Below the pieces are notes generated by a model that searched no databases, was not told where the DNA came from, and saw only the letters and a list, made by a program, of their open reading frames with translations. 64,000 bases of DNA from Bacteroidota bacterium (GTDB lineage: Bacteria > Bacteroidota > Bacteroidia > AKYH767-A > OLB10). The position numbers and the translations under genes are program-made. Numbering within the stretch: position 1 is the stretch's first letter; each line of letters opens with the position of its first letter. The stretch covers positions 545,501 to 609,500 of the forward strand of contig JADJOH010000007.1 in the NCBI GenBank assembly GCA_016713925.1, written 5' to 3'. Below, in pieces: positions 52,176 through 61,629 of this stretch.

Positions 52176-53403
52176 TGGTAGTATCCTCCTCCAGAAGAGG
52201 CAGGTTCAATGCCTCAATTCCTTTAACTGATGATCCCGCAATAGCGCGAAATGAACCAAACATTTCTGAAGTACATTGACCTACCAGCTCAATCGCTTTT
52301 TCGCGTTCCTTCCAGAGGCGTGTCATAGCTCTCTTCTCCTGATCCAGGTTAGTTTTCAATCGTGTAAAACTTTCAACAATGGTCCGGATTTGCAGCGTGA
52401 ACTCTGGTCCCGTGAGATAGTCATACAGATTGCTCATTTTATCGGATTTATTTTCCCCGGAAGTCTTTAGTTCGTGATATCGCAATAAAGAATCGCGAAG
52501 CACAAACAACAACTGCTGAACTTCCTTGAAACTGCAAACCCAAACACCATCGCGTAAACCGAAATGGGGCATATCAGCAGGCATGGCTTCTGTAACCAGT
52601 ACCGCAATATCGGCTTTGTGATTACGCTGATCCTCCTTGAGCTTCTGAATCCAGTTGTTGCTAAAGTTCTTGGTTCGCTTTATTTCTAAGGCAATCGTCC
52701 CCGCATCTTTTTGCAGTGTTGTACGGACACCCATCAATAAATCAGCACCGTTTGTGCCTTTTGAAATTTCCGTAATACAATCATCCGGGTACTTTCTGCG
52801 AAGGTCATTTTCCAGCTCCAGCTCTGCCACTTCACCCTGCAGTTGCATTGAGCCCTGATCGGCTTTTTGCTGTGCTTCCGTCAACTGTTTCTTTAATTGC
52901 TGTATGATATTTTCCTTTTCGGCAATTTTCAGATTTGACCGGGCTTCTGTTTCCTGCACTAGTTTGAGACGCGCGTCCTCTAACTGCTTGTTTAATTTTT
53001 CTTCCGACTCCAGCTCAATTTTTTCACGTAGTTCGTCCTTTTCGCGGGCTAACTTCAGAAATTCTGCTTTTATCCGGTTAAGTTCCCTTGCTTCTCCAAT
53101 TTTTTCTTTGAGCTGCTCCTGTAAGGATTCTAATTCACCGGATTTCTCAACGTTAATCTGATCCCGCAATCTCTTTTCTAGCACCATCTTTTCCTTAGAC
53201 AGCTTCTCACTCACACCCTTTTCAATGGTCAGCTGAATATCGGTTCGCAGTCTTTCAAGATCCATCCGTTCTTTGGATATCTGTGCATTCTTTTGCTCAA
53301 ACTCCTTCTCCGCTTCAAAATGTAGTTGATGATAGAGCACCTTGTTTACATTAATATCAATGCCGCATTTGGGACATCTGATGTTACTGGTTTCCTGATT
53401 CAT
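52165..53403 (-). CDS. DUF2130 protein (coiled coil plus restriction-nuclease-like fold)
   Basis: 412 residues. An N-terminal zinc knuckle (IRCPKCGIDINVNK) leads to a long coiled coil (residues about 30-195, repeated EKLSKE/REKIELESE patterns). A C-terminal DUF2130 domain follows with LRRKYPDDCITEISKGTNGA and TIALEIKRTKNFSNNW; the acidic residue, Glu and Lys of E-x-K fit a PD-(D/E)xK nuclease core. The family (COG4487) is uncharacterised but recurs near mobile and defence genes. It is followed by a coupled unknown gene. Nuclease activity is an inference from the motif. Confidence 0.75.
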   Translation of the reverse strand: MNQETSNIRCPKCGIDINVNKVLYHQLHFEAEKEFEQKNAQISKERMDLERLRTDIQLTIEKGVSEKLSKEKMVLEKRLRDQINVEKSGELESLQEQLKEKIGEARELNRIKAEFLKLAREKDELREKIELESEEKLNKQLEDARLKLVQETEARSNLKIAEKENIIQQLKKQLTEAQQKADQGSMQLQGEVAELELENDLRRKYPDDCITEISKGTNGADLLMGVRTTLQKDAGTIALEIKRTKNFSNNWIQKLKEDQRNHKADIAVLVTEAMPADMPHFGLRDGVWVCSFKEVQQLLFVLRDSLLRYHELKTSGENKSDKMSNLYDYLTGPEFTLQIRTIVESFTRLKTNLDQEKRAMTRLWKEREKAIELVGQCTSEMFGSFRAIAGSSVKGIEALNLPLLEEDTTNEN

Positions 53404-53441
53404 GTTATTTGTTTATAAGGATTATTAGGACATTGAAACGG

Positions 53442-53921
53442 TTAGTTTTTACTGATGAAAATGGGAATGGCCGGATGTAAATCCATTCCAAGGTGATTGA
53501 AGCAGATCATTTCAGAAATATTCCGGGCAATGTCCTTCGGGGTGGCATCCCTTTCCAGGAATGCACCCCCATAAACTTCCGGCTCCTGTGCATAAGGAGT
53601 GAAAATGTGCATGAACTGCTCACCATCGATACCAAAGAATATGATTATAGACGAAAGCAGGCATACTCGCTTGTCTGCGCCCTGATGAGTTATTCCCTTT
53701 GCAGTGGACCTCCAGACATCTGGAAATGCTTTCGGCAATGCATTGACAATGCACTCAAAAACAGGGTAAATATTAACGGGATCTTCCTCTGAACTGAAGA
53801 TATGGTTATCATCCTCTAATACTTTAAAGCATTCATTTTTTTTCTGCTTACGGAGGTGTCCTGCCAGTTTTCTTAATCTTTCCGGCTGAAAGATTAGCGG
53901 TTTGTTTACTTTTTCAATCAT
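53442..53921 (-). CDS. Unknown protein upstream of DUF2130
   Basis: 159 residues, no signal peptide. There are several conserved-looking stretches (FECIVNALPKAFPDVWRST, HIFTPYAQEPEVYGGAFLER, MICFNHLGMDLHPAIPIF), but I cannot name the family. It starts the three-gene minus-strand set (this gene, DUF2130, 127-aa gene). A 43-bp perfect palindrome lies 61-103 bases upstream of its start and is likely part of its control region. Confidence 0.5.
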   Translation of the reverse strand: MIEKVNKPLIFQPERLRKLAGHLRKQKKNECFKVLEDDNHIFSSEEDPVNIYPVFECIVNALPKAFPDVWRSTAKGITHQGADKRVCLLSSIIIFFGIDGEQFMHIFTPYAQEPEVYGGAFLERDATPKDIARNISEMICFNHLGMDLHPAIPIFISKN

Positions 53922-53981
53922 TTTTTGAAGGATTTAGTAGTTACATTTGAATGTGTTTCTGTGTTTGTAGGGCAAAAGTAT

Positions 53982-54024
53982 AATTAAATCTTGATAAAAC
54001 ATTATGTTTTATCAAGATTTAATT
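53982..54024. promoter_or_regulatory. Perfect 43-bp palindrome (21-bp arms, 1-base centre)
   Basis: The left arm AATTAAATCTTGATAAAACAT (21 bases with AATT at its outer end) is the exact reverse complement of 54004-54024, around a single T at 54003. It lies between the minus-strand 159-aa gene and the plus-strand XRE/BREX operon. Arms this long with no loop suggest a dimeric operator or a cruciform-forming site, not a terminator. An IS21-like scrap (CCCTATTCCGGCTGAAATCG, about 54110) lies to its right, and the rest of 53922-54285 holds no gene. Confidence 0.8.
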
Positions 54025-54285
54025 GTATATCGGTATTTATATTTATGATTATCAGTACAATAAAATTCATTGGTTTTTATACGTTTTTACATTTTAAGCA
54101 TTTGTTTCCCTATTCCGGCTGAAATCGAGGAGGTCATTCTGCTTTAAACGGAATTGAGAAATTTGGGTCATATCATTTTTCAATACATATGCACCCTTAG
54201 CTAGAATGCGCGATTTCAAAACAGGTCATACCGTTCAATCGAATTGTTTATATTAGCCAATAGTTGACAAGTCAAAAGAAAGACG

Positions 54286-54588
54286 ATGGAAAGCCAGTTT
54301 GGTGAGAAGATACGAGCACTCAGGGAGCAACAGCATTTGTATTTGCGGCAGGTAGCACCATTGCTGGAAATGGACACGGCTCAGCTGAGTAAAATCGAAA
54401 AGGGGGTTCGGCAACTCAAGCGGGAACAAATACCTATTATTGCCCAAATTCTTAAAGTCGATGAGGATGAATTGCTGACCCTTTGGCTATCAGACCAGAT
54501 TTATGCAGTGGTGAAGGATGAGAAACTGGCCAATGAAGCCATGCAGGTAACGGAAGACAAGATCAAATTTAAAAAGCGAAAGAAGTAA
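54286..54588 (+). CDS. XRE-family helix-turn-helix regulator of the BREX operon
   Basis: 100 residues. The HTH (LREQQHLYLRQVAPLLEMDT, then AQLSKIEKGVRQLKREQI) is a textbook XRE domain at residues about 8-62, followed by a short charged helix. It begins the operon and ends 5 bases before brxF. BREX loci are often headed by a small transcriptional repressor, which in the characterised type 1 systems is the WYL protein BrxR; this one belongs to a different family. It probably represses its own operon. The palindrome at 53982-54024 is a possible but unproven operator. Confidence 0.85.
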   Translation: MESQFGEKIRALREQQHLYLRQVAPLLEMDTAQLSKIEKGVRQLKREQIPIIAQILKVDEDELLTLWLSDQIYAVVKDEKLANEAMQVTEDKIKFKKRKK

Positions 54589-54593
54589 TATCA

Positions 54594-55070
54594 ATGAGCA
54601 TCTATTCTATACAGGACATAATGCAATCTACTGACCGATATAAGCTATACACCCTTATGTGCAATCAGGATGGGCTGGTGGATTGTATTTCATGGTTACA
54701 TGCAAAGAAGATTCACACCATTAATGTTGGCAAAGAGTTGGCTGCATTTATTGACGGTCTTGATGATTTCAGCTACCTGAATATTGACGTGTTCGATTAC
54801 GCTAAAAAATTGCTGGATAAGCATAAGGCGAAGATCAATAACACCGGGAATGATGTGGTAGCTGTTTACAACCTGGGCATTCTGTTGGAGCCTGCACTTG
54901 AATTAAACGCAGCGCAATTGCTAAAAGAGTTTTCAAAAACAGCAGCACTCATCATTATTTGGGAAAATCAATCCGACATACCAGACCGCTTACATTGGTC
55001 AACTCAACAAAACAACATTTTTCTTGACTTTACTGAAACGCCATTAAAAAAACTGCAGTATGCAATATAA
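54594..55070 (+). CDS. brxF: BREX-3 protein BrxF
   Basis: 158 residues. Size, position before brxC, and the motif order (LVDCISWLHAKKIHTINVGK, then VVAVYNLGILLEPALELN, then ALIIIWE) fit BrxF, the small P-loop-like protein specific to type 3 BREX. I see no canonical GKT Walker A in it. The stop overlaps the brxC start by 11 bases. BREX marks host DNA by methylation and blocks phage DNA replication without cutting it; the exact role of BrxF is not known. Confidence 0.7.
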   Translation: MSIYSIQDIMQSTDRYKLYTLMCNQDGLVDCISWLHAKKIHTINVGKELAAFIDGLDDFSYLNIDVFDYAKKLLDKHKAKINNTGNDVVAVYNLGILLEPALELNAAQLLKEFSKTAALIIIWENQSDIPDRLHWSTQQNNIFLDFTETPLKKLQYAI

Positions 55071-56073
55071 AGAGCTGATACAATTTGAACCGATCACCAC
55101 CGTGGTGAAGTTGGTAAATGCCGGTGAACTGTCGGTTGCAGAAAGCCTGGTGAAAACATTTGTCTTCTCCAAGAAAATGCAGGAGGACCTGCGAGAAATC
55201 ATCATCAAAAACCTCGCTACCGAGCCAACCTATGAAACAAAAGGTATTCAGGTAGTTGGTAGTTATGGTACGGGTAAATCTCACTTGATGTCATTGGTTT
55301 CGGCTATTGCTGAAAACGCAGATTTGTTGAAGCAGCTGCAGAATGAGGATGTAAAGAAAGATTTCAAAGCAATTGCAGGCAAATACAAAGTGCTCAGGTT
55401 TGAAATAGGAACCGACAAGCCCCTAAAGGATATTGTCTTTGCTCAGATTGAACGTTACCTGAAAAAGGAAGGAATAGACTTCAAATTCGATGATGATTCA
55501 CACTTCAGTTGGAAAGAATTGATTCAGCAGATGATGGCGGAGTTTGAGTCAAAGTTCCCTAAGCATCATTTTCTGATTGTGATTGATGAGTTGCTGGAAT
55601 ACCTGAAAGGACGAAAACCCAATGAATTGCACAATGATTTGATGCTGCTTCGTCAACTCGGAGAGGCATGTGATAATTCCCGTTTCAAACTGATGTTTGG
55701 CGTACAGGAGTTGTTGTATCGTTCACCCGAGTTTCAGTTTCAGGCCGACATGCTCAACAAGATTGAAGACCGCTATGCAGACCTCATCATCACCAAAGAG
55801 GATGTGTCATTTGTAGTGAAGGAACGATTGCTAAAAAAAGACCTGCACCAAAAAGCGAAGATCAGAGAACACCTTTTGAAGTTTGCCCACCTGTTTGAAG
55901 GTATCAACACTAACCCTAATGAGTTTATTGACCTCTTCCCGGTACACCCAAACTATGTAAGCTATTTCGAGAAGATCAAGCACGGCAAAAGCCAGCGGGA
56001 GATACTGAAAGTGCTCTCAGTTAAGTTTGAAGACATTCTGGAAAAGAAGTGCCCACCAACAATCCCGGACTAA
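55060..56073 (+). CDS. brxC: BREX protein BrxC (DUF6079 ATPase), N-terminal part
   Basis: AAA+-type ATPase domain with Walker A GSYGTGKSHL (about residues 67-76) and Walker B HFLIVIDELLEYL (about 168-180), characteristic of DUF6079/BrxC of type 3 BREX. The frame breaks at GAAAAGAAGTGCCC (about 56041-56053): restoring one base gives VPTNNPGLITYDTYWPD, which is the start of the next segment. The full protein is about 1,220 residues, the usual BrxC size. BrxC is essential for both methylation and defence in characterised BREX systems. Confidence 0.8.
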   Translation: MQYKELIQFEPITTVVKLVNAGELSVAESLVKTFVFSKKMQEDLREIIIKNLATEPTYETKGIQVVGSYGTGKSHLMSLVSAIAENADLLKQLQNEDVKKDFKAIAGKYKVLRFEIGTDKPLKDIVFAQIERYLKKEGIDFKFDDDSHFSWKELIQQMMAEFESKFPKHHFLIVIDELLEYLKGRKPNELHNDLMLLRQLGEACDNSRFKLMFGVQELLYRSPEFQFQADMLNKIEDRYADLIITKEDVSFVVKERLLKKDLHQKAKIREHLLKFAHLFEGINTNPNEFIDLFPVHPNYVSYFEKIKHGKSQREILKVLSVKFEDILEKKCPPTIPD

Positions 56074-58724
56074 TTACCTACGATACTTACTGGCCTGATT
56101 TGGCCAGCAACCCGGCTATGTTGGCCATTCCTGATATCCGTATCGTACGTGATAAAGTAGATATTATTTCAGGAAGAGTTGCTAATCACTTTACAGGTGC
56201 AAGAGCTAACCGAAAAGACATTGCCCAAAGCATTGCCCAGGCATTGGCCATTCGCATTCTTTGTGATGATTTGGATAAACGTAACGGTGCCAATGCACAT
56301 AGCTTGAAAGAGGATTTATGCGTTACCATTCCCAATGTGGATGAACCGGAATTGTTATTGGCTACTATTGACAGTACAGCCAAGCAATTGGTTACAGCCA
56401 CCGCAGGGCAGTATGTGGACCAGGATACCGTCAGTGCCGATTTCTACATCCGCACAGAGGGTGGCATCAATATCCCTCAATTGATTCGTGATTATGCAGA
56501 TGAAGTCATCAAGAAGGATACTGACCAGGCTGACCAATACTATTTCGACTTTCTGCAATTCGTGTTGGAGGTTCAACAAGACTCTTACCGTTCCGGTTTT
56601 AAAATTTGGCAACACTCCCTGGAATGGATTGATAAGAAAAGCTTCCGTTTGGGCTATATCTTCTTTGGTAATCCCAACCAACGTAGCACTACAGAACCTA
56701 TACAGCAATACTATATTTTCTTCTGCCCGCTGTTCAATGCCATCAACCGTAATGATGAAAACGATGAAGTGTATTTTGATGTAGCAGGTTTATCAGATGA
56801 GTTCAAAGATACCATCTGTCTTTACGGTGCAGCCAAGGCAAAACATGCCTCTGCACCTACCAATCAGAAGCAATTATTCAGTAGCCAAATTGATGAATAC
56901 CAACGAAAAGCCATTGCATTATTCGACAAGGAGTATGCAGATAAGACTAAGGTGATTTACAAAGGCGAAAGCAAAACACTGAAATCATTTCCGCTGCCTG
57001 GGGAAGGCTCAACCAAGGAAATGATCTTTCGCAGTGTAGCAGCCAAAGTGCTGAATAAAGCATTCAACGATAAGTTCCCGCATTATCCTGCCTTTACCGA
57101 CTTGCAATTCCCTTTGGCAAAAGACAACTATGCCGGCTCCATCACTGCAGCTTTACGGAAAGTCACGAATCCAGGACAGCCGAATAGAAATGGAGAAGCA
57201 ATACTCAGTGGTCTTGGCTTGTGGAGTGGACAAACCATTGTAACAGATAACAGCAAGTATGCCGAGAGCATCAAAAAGAAAATGAAGGAAGCCGGTGAAG
57301 GTGCAGTACTCAATAGGTCCGACATCATCTGGGCTCACTATGCACCGGCCAATCTGTGGTACTCTGTTGATTACAACATCGATTACCAATTGGAGTTTAT
57401 TGTGTTAGCAGCATTGGCTTACAAAGGCGATATTGAAATCAACTGGTCAGGCAGCAAGAATCTTTCTGCTACCAATATTGAAACGGTTTTAAGCCTGAAT
57501 GAAGAGGACTATTTCACCTTCCAGCATATAAAGCAACCGCAAGGCATTCCGGTTAAGCACCTGAAAGCACTATTTACTTATTTGGGCTTGCCCGATTACA
57601 CTTCCGAACTGGAGAAGCCGGAAACCATCAGCAAGATTATTACCGAAGCAAAGACCAAGGCGGAACGTGTGGTGAAAACCAAAGCCATTGTGGTGCAGGG
57701 CTTGAAGTGCAGAAATGTTCCGCTGCTGAGTGATGAAGACAGTGCCAAAATGAAAACAGAGCTGGATGCATTGGGAACAATGCTTGATGGCATCCAATCT
57801 TACAACTCCTATGGTAAACTCAAAGCTTTCAAATACACCGAGGACGATCTGAACTCAGCCTTTAAAGCTTTACTACATTGCGACCTGGTGGATAAGCTGA
57901 AAGAAAAAGCCGAGAAGTTTGAACGATTGGTAGGCTACATCTATACAGCTCAATCCTATGTGGTGGAAGCGGAGAAGCCATTGTATGATGAAATGAAAAC
58001 AGCCATTGAAAGCCTTCCTGCAGTGGTTGCCTCCTCAAAGGATGCAGATGTCAAGAAGTATGAAGCGCTGCTCAATTCATTGATTGATCGTTATGCGGAT
58101 TACTATCTGCAACAATACACCCGTTGCCGCTTATCGAAGCAGGACGACTTGGCCAAAGTGAGAATACTGGGCAGTGAGAAAAAACGTATTTGCGACATCA
58201 TTAAAGATGTGGAGATCATCACATCCACCGAATACAGCAACTGGATCAACAGCATTACTTCGCTAAGAGAAGCAGATGCATCCCTCACCAAACCCAATGT
58301 CCTAGCTGAGCCTTACCACGATTTTAATCCCCGTGAGTATTATGGAAAATCTACTTTCAATATTCATCAGCTCGAAGAGCAGTTGGATGGCATTGTAGAA
58401 AAATGGACCACTGCCATGCGATCGGTGTTCAAAGACCCATCGGTGCAGGAAAACATGGACATTCTGAAAGCGGCTGACCGCCAACTGGTGGAAGATTTCA
58501 GAACCGGCAAGGTGGAACTCACTGCCGATAATGCTACCAAACTGAGAAACCTGATTACACAGTTTGCTCAAGGGATTGATAAGGTAGAAATTACCATTGA
58601 GGATATACGCAAGCAATTGAGTAAGCCACTTACACCACAGGAAGCCATTGATACTCTTACCAGCTACATCGACAACCTGTGTGCCGGTAAGGAAAGAAAC
58701 AAGGTTCGTATAATCATTAAATAA
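56049..58724 (+). CDS. brxC: BREX protein BrxC (DUF6079), C-terminal part
   Basis: Continues brxC after a one-base shift (the apparent GTG start is internal). It is a long helical protein with segments such as VANHFTGARANRKDIAQSIA, FGNPNQRSTTEPIQQYYIFF and SRCRL-type basic stretches, ending KERNKVRIIIK. No second nucleotide site is seen. The small gene that follows starts 7 bases after the stop. Confidence 0.8.
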   Translation: MPTNNPGLITYDTYWPDLASNPAMLAIPDIRIVRDKVDIISGRVANHFTGARANRKDIAQSIAQALAIRILCDDLDKRNGANAHSLKEDLCVTIPNVDEPELLLATIDSTAKQLVTATAGQYVDQDTVSADFYIRTEGGINIPQLIRDYADEVIKKDTDQADQYYFDFLQFVLEVQQDSYRSGFKIWQHSLEWIDKKSFRLGYIFFGNPNQRSTTEPIQQYYIFFCPLFNAINRNDENDEVYFDVAGLSDEFKDTICLYGAAKAKHASAPTNQKQLFSSQIDEYQRKAIALFDKEYADKTKVIYKGESKTLKSFPLPGEGSTKEMIFRSVAAKVLNKAFNDKFPHYPAFTDLQFPLAKDNYAGSITAALRKVTNPGQPNRNGEAILSGLGLWSGQTIVTDNSKYAESIKKKMKEAGEGAVLNRSDIIWAHYAPANLWYSVDYNIDYQLEFIVLAALAYKGDIEINWSGSKNLSATNIETVLSLNEEDYFTFQHIKQPQGIPVKHLKALFTYLGLPDYTSELEKPETISKIITEAKTKAERVVKTKAIVVQGLKCRNVPLLSDEDSAKMKTELDALGTMLDGIQSYNSYGKLKAFKYTEDDLNSAFKALLHCDLVDKLKEKAEKFERLVGYIYTAQSYVVEAEKPLYDEMKTAIESLPAVVASSKDADVKKYEALLNSLIDRYADYYLQQYTRCRLSKQDDLAKVRILGSEKKRICDIIKDVEIITSTEYSNWINSITSLREADASLTKPNVLAEPYHDFNPREYYGKSTFNIHQLEEQLDGIVEKWTTAMRSVFKDPSVQENMDILKAADRQLVEDFRTGKVELTADNATKLRNLITQFAQGIDKVEITIEDIRKQLSKPLTPQEAIDTLTSYIDNLCAGKERNKVRIIIK

Positions 58725-58731
58725 TTTAACA

Positions 58732-58992
58732 ATGGAATTGATAGATTTTCTTCAGGAAATACGTAGGCAAAATATTGTTGTAAGAGACAGAGTAACTGTT
58801 ATTACGGAGGGTAATGAAATTATTGGTTCACTTATTCCATACACACTTATTATTTCTCGTGATGGACAATCATTGTCTAATATCATCCATGAACGGGATG
58901 GCCAATTAGTGATAATAGTTAAAACCATACCTGATGGAATGGGACCAGATGGGTACTCCTATACTGATTTCAGATATCCTTACAATTACTAA
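58732..58992 (+). CDS. Small unknown gene inserted between brxC and pglX
   Basis: 86 residues, beta-rich, with no Cys: IVVRDRVTVITEGNEIIGSL, then RDGQSLSNIIHERDGQLVII, ending in an aromatic tail (YTDFRYPYNY). It is tightly packed, 7 bases after brxC and 11 before pglX on the same strand, so it is translated within the operon. It is not one of the core BREX-3 genes that I know (brxF, brxC, pglXI, brxHII, pglZ, brxA). It may be an accessory or inhibitor-like component; the function is unknown. Confidence 0.65.
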   Translation: MELIDFLQEIRRQNIVVRDRVTVITEGNEIIGSLIPYTLIISRDGQSLSNIIHERDGQLVIIVKTIPDGMGPDGYSYTDFRYPYNY

Positions 58993-59003
58993 AGAAAACT
59001 AAC

Positions 59004-59714
59004 ATGTCGAAAGTCATTTGTTTAGGTAAGGAGTTTAACAGCGAAGAAGAACGCAGGGAATACTTCCGCAATGAACTGCGAGCAAAACTTCCGGAGCTGA
59101 AGAAGATTGAAGGCTTTCCCATTGGGGAAGATGAAGACATCATTAACCTGAGTGACCCGCCTTACTATACCGCCTGCCCCAACCCCTGGCTGAATGATTT
59201 TATTGCCGAATGGGAAAAGGAGAAAGAAAGCATACCGGGTAGGCATAAGGATTTTCATGTGGATGAGCCTTATGCCGGTGATGTTAGTGAAGGGAAGAAT
59301 AATGCCATTTACAATGCTCATAGCTATCATACGAAAGTGCCACATCCTGCAATCATGAGGTACATTCTCCACTACACTCAACCTGGCGATATTGTCTTAG
59401 ATGGCTTTGCGGGCACTGGTATGACTGGAGTTGCGGCACAAACATGTGAGCAACCTGAAAATAGCACCAAGTACACAATAGAAAAAGAGTTTAAGGAAAC
59501 TGGAGGTAAACTGTTGTGGGGAGGTAGACCAGTAATAACGAATGATCTATCAACTATTGCAAGTTTTATAGATTATAATCTAAATAATGAATTCGATTAT
59601 TTTGAATTTGAAGATGCGGCTAAAAAGTTATTAGATGAAACTAAAAAGAGTATGGGTGGATATATGAAACACAACATGATGGAAAGGCAAAAGGAGAAAT
59701 CATTTTTAACGTAA
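59004..59714 (+). CDS. pglX: BREX-3 methyltransferase PglX, N-terminal part
   Basis: Encodes the characteristic opening (YYTACPNPWLNDFIAEWEKE, then VSEGKNNAIYNAHSYHTKVP) and SAM-binding motif I (PGDIVLDGFAGTGMTGVAA) of the BREX-3 adenine methyltransferase. The frame is lost near 59660, where TATATGAAACACAAC should read YETQH, and the protein continues in the next frame. The whole gene spans 59004-61622 with three shifts. PglX adds the methyl mark that separates self from phage DNA. Confidence 0.8.
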   Translation: MSKVICLGKEFNSEEERREYFRNELRAKLPELKKIEGFPIGEDEDIINLSDPPYYTACPNPWLNDFIAEWEKEKESIPGRHKDFHVDEPYAGDVSEGKNNAIYNAHSYHTKVPHPAIMRYILHYTQPGDIVLDGFAGTGMTGVAAQTCEQPENSTKYTIEKEFKETGGKLLWGGRPVITNDLSTIASFIDYNLNNEFDYFEFEDAAKKLLDETKKSMGGYMKHNMMERQKEKSFLT

Positions 59715-60589
59715 TCTCAGATATTATTAGCTGTATTAACTGCGGAAAAGACTTTTCATATTGGAAATCAGCAGTTGACCTTAAGAAGAATGAAGTCAAA
59801 AAAGATTACAAATGCTCTCACTGCAATGTAGTTCAGAATAATAATAATTCAGTTCCATCATTAAAGACAATTTATGACAGGACATACAATGAAACTAGGC
59901 AGATACCAAAAAGTGAAGTTGTATTAGTGAATTATAAGGTAGGAAAGAAGCGATTTCAGAGGTCACCTAATGAATATGATTTGCAACGAATTGAAAGGGT
60001 CGAAAACTTTGACATTGAATTTTCAATCCCAAAGAATCTTATGTTCTTCAAGGGAGAAGCTTGGGGTGATACCTACAGAGCCGGGTATCACATTGGAATC
60101 AAGTATTGGTCAGATTTTTTCACTAAATCCAACATGATAATCTTATCATGTATTTATAATAAGATTATTGATTCGAGCTACGATGAAAGAATTAGAAAAG
60201 CATTGCTTTTCTGGTTTACTGCTTCTCAGTCACGGCTACACAAAATGAATAGATACTCACCTCAGCATTCTCGCCATGTTGGTCCTATGGCTAATACATA
60301 TTATATAAGTCCTACTCCTGCTGAGATTTCTCCATTCTATTTTATGGATGATAAGATCAAGGCACTTAAGTATGTTTTCAGAGGTACTCGAAAGGCAGTT
60401 AATATGGTCGGTTCTGCAAATAATTTGTTTCTAAATGATAACTCAATTGATTACATCTTTACTGACCCCCCATTTGGAGCTAATATAATGTACTCAGAGC
60501 TGAATTTTCTCTGGGAGAGTTGGCTAAGTTGCACACGAACAACAAAGAAGAAGCAATTGAATCAAAGGCACAAGGTAAATCGACTTTAG
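59715..60589 (+). CDS. pglX: BREX-3 methyltransferase PglX, middle part
   Basis: Read in the frame of 59927-60589 from about 59665: GEIIFNVISDIISCINCGKD, a zinc ribbon (CINC...CSHC), then the target-recognition-type region. The catalytic motif IV is IFTDPPFGANIMYSELNFL (DPPF in place of the commoner DPPY). The frame fails again at GGCTAAGTTGC (about 60525), where LWESWL should run on into KLHTNNKEEAIESK. The motif order, I before IV with a long spacer, fits the PglX group. Confidence 0.75.
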
Positions 60590-61622
60590 TTTATCAGAAT
60601 ATAATGACTGACTGCTTTAAAGAGTTTTATAGAGTATTAAAACCTGGAAAGTGGATGACTGTGGAATTTAGTAATACAAGTGCTGCAATTTGGAATGGCA
60701 TTCAGACAGCTTTACAGCGTGCAGGATTTATCATCTCCTCTGTTGCAGCCTTAAATAAAGGGAGGGGTGGTATGCAAGCAATAATTGGTGTTGTTGCTGT
60801 TAATCAAGATTTAGTAATCAGTTGCTATAAGCCATCGTCTGAGTTTGAATCTAAATTTAATTCAATAAGTAGCGATGTTGTGGTTTGGGATTTCATTAAT
60901 GAGCATTTAAATCACTTACCTGCACACATTAAAAAGGATTCTAAGACAGCTTCAATAATTGAAAGGAGCCCAAAGATTCTTTATGATCGACTTATTACCT
61001 TCTATTTAATGAGAGGTTTGCCTGTTCCCATTGATGCTAAAGATTTTCAAGACGGACTGAAACAACGCTTTGTAGAAAGGGATGGCATGTATTTCACGGC
61101 TGAACAGGCTGCCGAGTATGATGAGAAAAAAGCAAAGGCACCGCAGTTTGTGCAGTTGGCGCTTATCGTTACGAATGAGTCAGATGCCATTGAATGGCTA
61201 AAAGACCGGTTACGCAAGCAAGCCCAGAAATACCAGGACATCATGCCTGATTTTCGTATTGCAACCCAATCACTCCGCAAAGGAGATACGTTACCGGAGT
61301 TGCAGGACATCCTCAACGAAAACTTCATTCAGGAACCGGATGGCCGCTGGCGTACACCAGACCCCAACGAAGCCAAAGACCGGGAGGCCCTGCGTACCAA
61401 GGTACTGTTGAAAGAGTTTAATGGCTATGCAACTGCTATCAGTCGGCACGGGCCAAAAACTCAAAAGAGTGCGGGTAAAGCCCTACGTGCCGGTTTCAAA
61501 AACTGCTGGGAGCAAAAGATTTCAAAACCATTGTTCCCCTCGGTGATATGATTCCGCAAAACATCCTGCTGGAAGACGAGCAGTTGCTGATGTATTACGA
61601 TATAGCAAAAGACAGAGTGTAA
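60520..61622 (+). CDS. pglX: BREX-3 methyltransferase PglX, C-terminal part
   Basis: Continues with QNIMTDCFKEFYRVLKPGKW, MTVEFSNTSAAIWNGIQTAL (late methyltransferase strands) and a helical C-terminus. The frame as read stops at 61551, but one base at an A4 run near 61520 restores the natural end (DMIPQNILLEDEQLLMYYD and onward) to a stop at 61620-61622. An AAGGAG ribosome-binding site for the next gene overlaps that stop. Confidence 0.75.
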
Positions 61623-61629
61623 AGGAGTT

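Noticed and set aside
54105..54190. Complete IS21 element suggested by TATTCCGG-containing scraps at 15.86 and 54.11 kb
   Set aside because: No transposase or ATPase gene lies nearby and the two scraps match only partly; at most footprints.
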